Part shown: in pieces, positions 56,897-64,000 of the stretch
Position numbering within the stretch: the first letter of the stretch is position 1
Layout: every line of letters starts with the position of its first letter
Source: Prosopocoilus inquinatus
Taxonomy: Eukaryota; Arthropoda; Insecta; Coleoptera; Lucanidae
Reading direction: 5' to 3'
Length of the DNA stretch: 64,000 nucleotides
NCBI GenBank assembly: GCA_036172665.1
Contig: CM069872.1
Span: 41,898,101-41,962,100, forward strand
Notes under the pieces: generated by a model
Told to the model about the DNA's origin: nothing
Seen by the model: the letters and a program-made list of their open reading frames with translations, nothing else
Database searches by the model: none
Position numbers and translations under genes: made by a program

Positions 56897-58320
56897 ACCA
56901 GCGGCCTCTTCTGATTGAAGACCTGTTCCACAATGCGGCGAACATCCTCGGCGGTGGCATACTCCCTGGCTCGCTCCTTTATAGTAGATCCCACCTTGGC
57001 GTTAGCGGATTCTTCCTCTTCTTCCTCTTGGAAGTCCATAGCCGCTCGCACCTTGACATGCCCTCTTGAGACTCGTCTCGCTGCTTCAAATTCCAAGGCA
57101 TAAGCTAATGCGTTCTTGGACGTCTTCGGATGGGTCATTCCCAATGCCTGCTGGTTGTCTGGGTCACGGATTCCATCTATGAAGGTCTGCACCGTCAAAC
57201 ATTTGAGGAATTCAACAGGAGCTGTGGGATATGCCAACTGGGCCAGACGCGCAACGTGTGCTTCGAATTCCTGAAGACTTTCTCCGGATTTCTGACAGGG
57301 ATTCCTCAACTGCGCATGGTATACCTCGGTCAGATGGGCCTGTCCGTAACGCATTTCCATCCTATTCACAAGCTTGTCGAAGTCTTCTTGTTCCTCTGTC
57401 GGCATCGTCTGTAGCACATCGATAGCGTCTCCTCTCAAGGCCACAATTAACGAAGTGGCTTTTTCGCTGGCCGTCCATCTGTTTGCCTTTGCTGCTGCTT
57501 CGAACTGTTTGAAGTAGTTTGGCCAAGAAGATTTTCCATCGAACGTCGGTGGTTTTATTTTTAATTTCGAATTTTCTGCTGGTCCTTCCACAATTCGGGT
57601 TTCATTATTTTCTAGTGTTTCTACTGGTGGCTGATCCCCGAACACTCGCAACCCCGCCATGATTTGTTCCAGATTTTTGATTTTGTTATCCTGCTGAAAT
57701 ATTATTTCTTCCACATTTTCTTGCAGGTTCTTTGTTTCTTCTGATATTTTTACCACTAATTTATCTTCGAGTCCTTTTGTTTGTTCTAGAAATTTCTCGT
57801 CAAAATTTCTGGAGTGCTCTCGAAATTTCTCGTCTAAGTCTCTAGATTGTTCCAACAATTTATTCTGTAATTTGTCCAAATTTCCAGATTGTTCTAGAAG
57901 CTTCTCCTCTAAATTTCTGGATTGTTCCATCAATTTAGTTTGCAACTCGTCTTTGAAGTTTACAGATTGTTCTCGAAGTTCGTCCTTGAAATTTCCAGAT
58001 TGTTCTAGAAGCTTCTCCTCTAAATTTCTGGATTGTTCTCGAAGTTCGTCCTTGAAATTTCCAGATTGTTCTAGAAGCTTTTGCTCTAAATTTCTGGATT
58101 GTTCTCGAAGTTCATCTTTCAGGATTTTATTAAAATCGGCGGGACCACACGAAATTTCGAAAAGGAAGGTCTCTGGATCTTCGCCAGCTGTCAACAAATC
58201 GGATCGGAGACGCTGTTGAAGTGCGCCTTTCAAACCACCGGTTTCTAACTCTCGTTCTTCCAATTCGGTTTTTATTTCGGCCACTTTTAAGTCTTTCAAC
58301 AACACTTTTCTCGTAGCCAT
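56812..58320 (-). CDS. gag: Gag with SAP-like motif, repeat coiled coil and one zinc knuckle
   Basis: 502 codons from an ATG 98 bp inside the LTR border. Residues 5-42 (L-K-D-L-K-V-A-E-I-K ... L-Q-Q-R-L) fit the SAP helix-extended-helix motif, a DNA/chromatin-binding fold. About 75-215 is a coiled coil of degenerate 11-residue units such as L-R-E-Q-S-R-N-L-E-E-K, visible also as DNA repeats at 57780-58110. The middle has a capsid-type region with W-P-N-Y-F-K-Q-F. Near the C-terminus there is one C2-C4-H4-C knuckle (C-W-N-C ... H-V-R-R-R-C). It would form the retrotransposon particle. The intact frame agrees with a recent insertion. Confidence 0.9.
   Translation of the reverse strand: MATRKVLLKDLKVAEIKTELEERELETGGLKGALQQRLRSDLLTAGEDPETFLFEISCGPADFNKILKDELREQSRNLEQKLLEQSGNFKDELREQSRNLEEKLLEQSGNFKDELREQSVNFKDELQTKLMEQSRNLEEKLLEQSGNLDKLQNKLLEQSRDLDEKFREHSRNFDEKFLEQTKGLEDKLVVKISEETKNLQENVEEIIFQQDNKIKNLEQIMAGLRVFGDQPPVETLENNETRIVEGPAENSKLKIKPPTFDGKSSWPNYFKQFEAAAKANRWTASEKATSLIVALRGDAIDVLQTMPTEEQEDFDKLVNRMEMRYGQAHLTEVYHAQLRNPCQKSGESLQEFEAHVARLAQLAYPTAPVEFLKCLTVQTFIDGIRDPDNQQALGMTHPKTSKNALAYALEFEAARRVSRGHVKVRAAMDFQEEEEEESANAKVGSTIKERAREYATAEDVRRIVEQVFNQKRPLVCWNCQEEGHVRRRCPKPRQDPRKPQLN
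57780..58115 (-). repeat. Degenerate tandem repeats encoding the Gag coiled coil
   Basis: Units containing aaatttctggattgttc and ccagattgttctagaagctt recur at 33- and 66-bp spacing. The repeats are in frame with gag. Confidence 0.8.
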
Positions 58321-58417
58321 TGTTTTTTTCCGATACTGTACTTATTTAATAATCTGATTAAATTTAATTTACTTTAAGTTGTTTATTTATTTGCACAAAC
58401 CCGCACACCGACACCAC

Positions 58418-58762
58418 TGTTACGTTTCTAGGGTTTATGTTTATTTATTTAAACGAATATAACACTCGATAAAAACTTAACCGTAATTTAATAAAGCTTA
58501 AAAACTAATTTATTTATAACAATTTATTTACACACTAAAAGTCTAACTTCGACGATCGCTGTTAGAATTCGACTGCTTGGTGAGTCAACCCGGGGCGATT
58601 TTATATCATTCGCCGCCGTCTGGAACTCTCTATGCGGGAAGATTCCAGTCTGTTCGATGTGACCCCGGTGTAGGCCCCGGTGGCGTGATGGCCGATGACG
58701 CACAACAGCGAACCGACCTCCTGACGCCCTCAGCGTGACGCAGCACTGAGCGGCTCGCCACA
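58418..58762 (-). repeat. 5' LTR (element orientation) of the gypsy element
   Basis: Identical to 53219-53563 by eye; followed by gtat. It should contain the element's promoter. Confidence 0.93.
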
Positions 58763-58766
58763 GTAT

Positions 58767-59961
58767 CAATTTTGTTCACTTTTTAGACTTAACCTTACAG
58801 GAAGAGAAAATCAATTATGTCTAGCTAAATTCCATAAAGTAGTTTTAATTTGTTAATTCTTCACAATCCAAGGATTACACTTTCTTATAAGAAATTCAAC
58901 ACTTTCCTTTTATTAATTAAGGCATGCAAAAAACATTATTTTTCCAAATTGTTCTAAGGTCTTGCCCGATATATTGTAACCCCCTGATGACGTTTATCAT
59001 AGGTAGGTATAACAACCAAAGAGAAGGAACTAGTAAAAGGAAACACACGAACAAGAAAGTGCATATTAGGAAGACAGAGAATTAACGCCCTTGTTTTGTG
59101 GTCATAGATACTACTGGGTTAAGATCAAACGAGCTGACATGGGGAAAACTTTTTTAATATACTCTGTGGCGACCTTAAACTGCGTCACTTTAATTTGCTA
59201 AATGATTGCGCAAGTTAGTTTAACCACAATGAACGAATTTGGCAGGCGTATTTTCCCGTTCACCCAATCATTAAGTTGTACGAATATTTCCGTCAGTGAT
59301 TAGATTCGCGTAGCTTGTTTCATACTGCTTGTGTTCTGACTAGTTTCCTTAATTATTTTGCAAATTTAATAGTTTCAAAAATAAAAATGAGAATCCACGA
59401 CTTAAAGAAATGATTTCTTCTTGTAATCGACTGCGCTTGATAATCAAAGTCAAGTGGAATTTTTGAAGTTCATAAGCAAGCGGCCAGTTGATTGTAAAAT
59501 TCGGAGTGTTTCACTTAGCATTTGTTGTTAAACAACGGGATTTATCTGCGATCCACTAAAGATTTTTCCTGATCTGCCCTGGAATGCTGCTTTTAGTATA
59601 TGGCGCGGGACAACAACAATGAACAACAATTACATCACGTATGCATCAATCATTCTGCTGTTATGTACGTTTTGATTTGATAATTTTTTTTTTTGATATA
59701 AATACTAATGCTAGAGTTTATTAGATAAATACTGTACATACAAATAACGTAAGAAATTAAATACGATGGGCTCTCATTTTGCCACTCTCAGACATATATA
59801 CAAACATTTACACAAAGTTATGAATAAATCTTCGTGGATGAAATTTTGCACCAATGTACAGTTGTAGAAAGAAAATTTTGGACAACAGTGTCATGCCGTG
59901 AACATAGTAGTGTGAACAAGACTTTAGCAATAATTAACGTCAGTGATTAAGTGATCGAACT
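58767..59961. other. Spacer between gypsy element and hAT-like copy 2
   Basis: AT-rich, without long ORFs, paired termini or RNA genes I can see. Confidence 0.4.
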
Positions 59962-59969
59962 TATCCCAC

Positions 59970-60801
59970 CAGTGTTGCCAGACGATCAAAATTTAAGTCA
60001 CCAGATTGGCTGACAAAAAGTCACCAGTTACCAACTGAAAATCACCAGTTTATTTTTTTGTACTAATTAGTCGTTCATTAAAATTTTTGACGTTATTATA
60101 TTGATGCTTCAAAATTGTTTTATTAATTGGCTCTGGGCGAATGTACGATCGATAGCAGACAATTACAGTTTCCTGTAATTTTTCGTTCTCAAAATGGTAT
60201 ATTTCAATGCGATTGGTTTCACAGATTTTACAATAGTTGTGAACTTGTCACATCTTAAAAAAAAATTACAGGAAACTATAGTTCAAAGAACTAGTAAAAG
60301 GTTTCGATTGTGAAATGTCGTCTGTCGTTTAAATTTTCTAGTTCTAACGGCCGTCTTCATAATCAGACATTAAGGCAGCTTTTAATTTAAAGTCACTTTA
60401 AGAATAGGGACAAAAAATGTATTTTTTAGATTAAAGTAACTTTAAATTTAAATTTCCATTATGAAATCGGCCCTAAAACAACAAGAAATAAATGAATTTG
60501 TACAAAAGAGTTTACAGTTTATGAAGAAAAAGTGCCTTCTTGCAAATATTTTTAAATTTGGCGGGAAAAACACTGACAGTTGACACTGTTGACACATGGT
60601 CGATATTCGATATCGCAAAGAGACACGTCTCAACTTTTATCACTGAAATTTAAAATCATTTTAATGTTATAAATCTCTTCTTATTTATATTTTATGAAAA
60701 AGCACCAGGTAATACCGAGTTTTGAAAAATAATCACCAGGTAATTAATGAATAACAAAAATCCCCAGATCTGGTGATAAATCACCACCTCTGGCAACACT
60801 G
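59970..60801. mobile_element. Non-autonomous hAT-like element, copy 2
   Basis: 832 bp, with the same ends cagtgttgccag and ctggcaacactg as copy 1. It is flanked by tatcccac at 59962-59969 and 60802-60809. It carries about 80 bp more internal sequence than copy 1, around 60295-60425. It is a second, independent insertion upstream of a ModSP-type first exon. Confidence 0.88.
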
Positions 60802-61068
60802 TATCCCACTCTCCCACGAAATACTGGCAATATCCGCTGTTGCCAAGTTTCCTTGCGGTTCACATTCGACTGTGCATTCGACCATTCGATAGTACTTTTG
60901 GGGCCCGTTCAGGAATAACGCTCCGATTAAAAAAGAGCGCGCTCTGGATAATATTCCTTCTCTCTCATGTAAGTGATTTTGTGAATTTTGCTTTTCATTT
61001 CAAACACCCAGAATGCTCTCGCGATACAGTTCATGTACTTCTGAATCGGTAATGTTCGCAATCGCCGA

Positions 61069-61225
61069 TCACCGTGAATCGGAAAATCGATTCGACATTC
61101 GATTCATATTTGTTTTGTAATCTGCGATTCCATTCGACATAAGTTCTGAATCCGACCGCAAACCCGCAATCCACGCAGTAACGTGTATATGTGTGCCGTG
61201 TGCACGTTTACAGGTCACGGTCACA
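61069..61225 (+). promoter_or_regulatory. Conserved 5' flank of exon D
   Basis: Shares cattcgattcat, cgtgtatatgtgtgccgtgtgc and caggtcacggtcacaatg with the B upstream region, indicating duplication of the promoter with the exon. Confidence 0.5.
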
Positions 61226-61274
61226 ATGTCTTCTATTAATTTACTTGTTGTCGCTGTAATCCTTCTGAATTTGT
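61226..61274 (+). CDS. Gene D: signal-peptide exon of a fourth ModSP-like copy (partial)
   Basis: An ATG opens 16 codons of a hydrophobic signal peptide (M-S-S-I-N-L-L-V-V-A-V-I-L-L-N-L) and ends in phase 1 at a consensus gtaagt donor, exactly as in gene B's first exon. No second exon (R-I-K-R-Q type) is present in the remaining 2.7 kb. B's first intron is 5.3 kb, so the rest of the gene may lie beyond the window; it could also be an orphan exon. Confidence 0.72.
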
Positions 61275-61618
61275 GTAAGTTCAAAAACAAAAGTAAAAAA
61301 AGAAAAACAACAATCGGGGTTATTCATTTTCGGAAGTTATTAATTGCTTTAACATTTAATTACCTTTGAAGAGCATTGATTATCATATATTTTAAGAAAA
61401 AGAAACTTGTTTGTATGAGCTACGATTTTTATAATTAGTATTGAAGATATAAATACCACTTCCTCTTTTGCACGTGATGTTTTCATCGAATTTTGAACAC
61501 TATTAACAGTCAATCTTATACCACTTTATGCTCCTTCTCTTTCTGCTGCGATAACTTGTGAAGTTCTTTAATAAGTTTACAGTTTATCAGAGCATAAAGA
61601 GAAAGTACGTATAGTACA

Positions 61619-61872
61619 CATGGGCGTAGCAAGACTTTCCTAAACCCGGGCATATTTAATTTTTAAATAAAAAAAATATTAATACTATAATATATTAATA
61701 ATTAATAGATGTTTAACTGTATGCACAGCTACTTTGGTTTAAAAAAGAGCATGACATATTTTTTAAACATTTGAAAGTGAGTTGTCTCCATGTAAAATTT
61801 GTAATAACTGTATTGTTTTTCGCTTAGATTATCAACCCCGGGCTTATCTGCCCTCACCTGGATACGCCCATG
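61619..61872. mobile_element. Small TIR element
   Basis: Ends catgggcgtagcaag and ggatacgcccatg are inverted; inner segments aacccgggcat and ccccgggctt also pair. About 250 bp, non-coding. Confidence 0.6.
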
Positions 61873-62334
61873 GTAGTACAAAATGTACTTCGACAACACG
61901 AAATAATCTTTTTGTTTTCATTTTAATTGTTGTTATCATTATCGCCGTTATCATTTATTGCGATGTATGAAAAACCATTTACCATTTATCCCCACGGTAT
62001 TTCCGGTTTCCTAAACGCAAAGCTTACAATTTAACGCTTAATAGCTATTGTTTTGCAAATATAATTATACTAAGGAACTGCTTAATGTTAATCTTCATTT
62101 TCTTCCAATAGGAACAATTTATTTTATAATTGTTACTATGGGAACAAATTGGAGATTTAGGTTAAACTGGAATTGAGAAAATGGACCCAAGACATTAATT
62201 TAAACTGCAAGTAAATTTATCTTCAGTTTATAAAATCAAGCGTAAATGTAAATTAATTCTTATATAAATGTAAGTGAAGGAGAATGAAAAACCAGTAATT
62301 CTTTACAAGTAGTCAGTCATTTAAAATTTTTAAT

Positions 62335-62465
62335 AGCTTAAACGATCAAGTCGTTTTGGTTTGCAGTGGAATTCTCCAGCTACGCTTTTGCTGATGAAGT
62401 CCCAAATAGGGCTGAAAAAGCTGTACAGAATCAAGAATCAAAAACGATTTGCAAAAATTTTTAAA
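62335..62465 (+). repeat. Decayed snapback repeat fragment
   Basis: Carries aagtcgttttggtttgcagt, ctacgcttttgctgatga and atcaaaaacgatttgca, a worn version of the module at 31.85 kb. Confidence 0.65.
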
Positions 62466-63175
62466 AAATTTTTTTATTGTAATGAAAATACACTAACCAA
62501 AAACAATCATGTACTTATATTAAAATTATTATTAAAGCAATGTGAATATGTCGATCTTGGTTCTTTCCGTACTTGTACAGGATAAATTTGATGTCGGTTA
62601 AAAATTAAAATTAATTCTTTGAAGTTAAACTCGGAAAAAATATTGTCGTATTCTTCTATTAATTTAAACAACATTCCATATGAAATAGCACAAAACTTAT
62701 TAACAATTATTTAGGTATACATGTCTACAATCTGTAAAATTTAAGACTGTATGTGGAGGGAGAAGGGGGGGGGTGGAGAAAGGGGAATTGTATGAATCAA
62801 TTTAAAGACAGTGCTAGTCAAATTAAATACTATTTCGTGCATATTTTGATGTTTGACAAACCGTTAAAAGAAACAATAATAGCTTTTGCGATTCAAATGC
62901 ACTCAAAGTATCTCCGTCCTTTGTTGATACGTGAGGTTAAAACAAACGGCAATTACTCTGATCTGAGTGCAACCAGTGCTTTACGCTTTACAAACTCAAA
63001 CTCACCTCAGATTGTTCTGATAACAACAATTTTTGTAAAATTCCAAGACGACAATGTAAACATAAATGATAAAATCGGAAAAGAAAACCCCAAATTTCAA
63101 ACAAATGCCTTTTCAAAATAATTATCCTTATCATTTTCGTTAATCCATCGGACGATACAATCACAACCCGTGATG
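62466..63175. other. Spacer with one unplaced ORF
   Basis: An ORF of 122 codons at 62753-63121 follows a g-rich run (agaaggggggggg). It resembles no family I know and has no supporting signals. I do not call it a gene. Confidence 0.3.
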
Positions 63176-63179
63176 ATAT

Positions 63180-63505
63180 TGTTACAGCCGTGACGCGCAA
63201 ACAGATCTATTTTTAGCATCAGACACACCACCTTGCGTCACAGAACATGACTGAAGCTACGCGATCATTCTAGAAATTTCGAGCACAGAGTGCTCTGCTA
63301 TATAAGCCGTACGATCCGCCACGTGTTTAGTTATTAAGTTAGCGAGCGAAGGGTTCGTACCTCGAAGCAATAGAAATTTTGTAAAATTGTTATTGGATAG
63401 ACAAACTCATTACAACTGTGCCGTTAATTGTGTAAAGCGACAGCTTTTAATTAAAGTGTTCTAAAATTTATCCACTATAATTTGTGAACCCCCAAATTCG
63501 TAACA
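63180..63505 (+). mobile_element. Solo LTR of an unrelated LTR retrotransposon
   Basis: 326 bp from tgttacagccgtgacgcgca to cccccaaattcgtaaca, with terminal tgttac/gtaaca inverted repeats. It is flanked by atat (63176-63179 and 63506-63509). Internally there is a TATA-like ctatataagc near 63299, suggesting + strand transcription. It shares no interior sequence with the other LTRs in the window. Confidence 0.82.
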
Positions 63506-63549
63506 ATATAATACGTAACAGTTGGATTTTATACGTTACATGTGTAAAA

Positions 63550-64000
63550 TGTATAGATAAAATAGCGACATCTTACCATCGCTTTTTGACCTGACATTGC
63601 AGTAGGATAGACAAATTGAAGCGGGATTTGCTCCTAATAAGTCCCCCATGCAAGGCGGCCATGCTTGCTGTCAAAGCATAATGAAAGTTTTTAGAAAAAT
63701 TTTGTGCAAATCGTTTTTGATTGCAGTGAGAACCTCGAGCAGCCTCTGGACAGCTGTTTCAGCCCTGCTTGGGGCTTCTTCAGCAGAGACGTAGCTCGAT
63801 ATTCCCACTGCAAACAAAAACGACTTATTCGCAATTGCGAATAAATTGGTCAAGAGACGTAGCTCGACATTCCCACTGCAAACAAAAACGACTTGACCAA
63901 TTTATTCGCAATTGCGAATAAGTCGTTTTTGTTTGCAGTGGGAATGTCGAGCTACGTCTCTGCTGAAGAAGCCCCAAGCAAGGCTGAAACAGCTGTCCAA
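63550..64000. repeat. Large palindromic snapback repeat at the window end
   Basis: 63740-63860 and 63900-64000 are near-perfect inverted copies of the cgtagctcgacattcccact module. Its centre is the perfect palindrome ttattcgcaattgcgaataa at about 63902-63921. The left part also carries the gcgacatcttaccatcgctt module. The right arm runs off the window. Confidence 0.8.

Larger units (their letters stand above)
53219..58762 (-). mobile_element. Complete gypsy-type LTR retrotransposon with identical LTRs and lost integrase core
   Basis: LTRs of 345 bp at 53219-53563 and 58418-58762 appear identical. The 4-bp duplication gtat is at 53215-53218 and 58763-58766. On the minus strand the order is LTR, probable primer-binding site (tggtgtcggtgtgcggg, next to 58417), gag (58320-56812), pol in the -1 frame (56896-53531, one stop), polypurine tract (aagaagggggcag, 53564-53576), LTR. 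The element is about 5.5 kb. Identical LTRs point to very recent insertion. Its older solo LTR is at 19767-20091. Confidence 0.95.

Noticed and set aside
55317..58219. Several + strand ORFs of 90-120 codons over the gypsy element
   Set aside because: They are antisense shadows of gag and pol; the domain content is on the minus strand.
58767..59961. Possible LTR remnants in the spacer
   Set aside because: I could not pair any termini or find target duplications.
62753..63121. 122-codon ORF as a novel gene
   Set aside because: No homology, splice signals, signal peptide or conservation visible; AT-rich random ORFs of this size are expected in 64 kb.
1..64000. tRNA, rRNA or snRNA genes
   Set aside because: No cloverleaf-type A and B boxes or rRNA segments stood out by eye; a tRNAscan or Rfam search was not possible here.

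Overview
The window is animal genomic DNA and almost certainly insect. It is AT-rich and has short phased introns with GT-AG borders. It carries a multi-domain serine protease of the modular serine protease type (ModSP of flies, MSP of Tenebrio, HP14 of Manduca), the enzyme that starts the Toll/prophenoloxidase cascade in haemolymph. The transposon load (mariner, hAT-like, CR1/Jockey-like, Ty3/gypsy) is also typical of insects. A beetle is plausible, but the sequence alone does not prove it.

The backbone is a tandem cluster of ModSP-like genes, all on the + strand. Gene A (10534-15198; first exon not found) encodes four LDL-receptor class A modules, a Pro/Thr linker, a sushi (CCP) module, a second cysteine-rich module and a trypsin-fold domain with a complete His-Asp-Ser triad. 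Gene B (23383-41596) has a complete eleven-exon model of 534 codons. It lacks the LDLa modules and has an extra CCP module instead; its catalytic serine is replaced by Arg and its activation-site Ile by Glu. Gene C (44786-53056) has B's architecture but has a stop in the signal-peptide exon, a lost splice donor, an identical 1,284-bp internal tandem duplication and Ser to Asn at the active site. A fourth signal-peptide exon (61226-61274) marks a further copy, D, with no downstream exons in the window. One ancestral active protease has therefore given rise to a pseudo-protease and a decaying copy.

The introns and spacers are filled with nested mobile elements. 1-3250: a gypsy element inserted in a terminal-inverted-repeat (TIR) element. 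5560-7475: a non-LTR fragment split by mariner 1. 15790-20091: a hairpin, two converging non-LTR elements and a solo LTR. 21627-22374 and 59970-60801: two hAT-like elements with 8-bp target duplications (TSDs). 26200-28655, 30235-32720, 33545-35745 and 37547-41379: nested TIR elements in gene B. 43218-44495 and 47371-48659: mariners 2 and 3. 53219-58762: a complete gypsy-type element with identical LTRs. 63180-63505: another solo LTR. 63550-64000: a large palindrome.

The least expected coding content is in the 53219-58762 element. Its pol frame has lost the integrase zinc finger and core, yet downstream of the integrase C-terminus it continues into a TARG1/OARD1-like ADP-ribose macro domain and a CCCH zinc finger. 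Its Gag starts with a SAP-like motif followed by a long repeat coiled coil.
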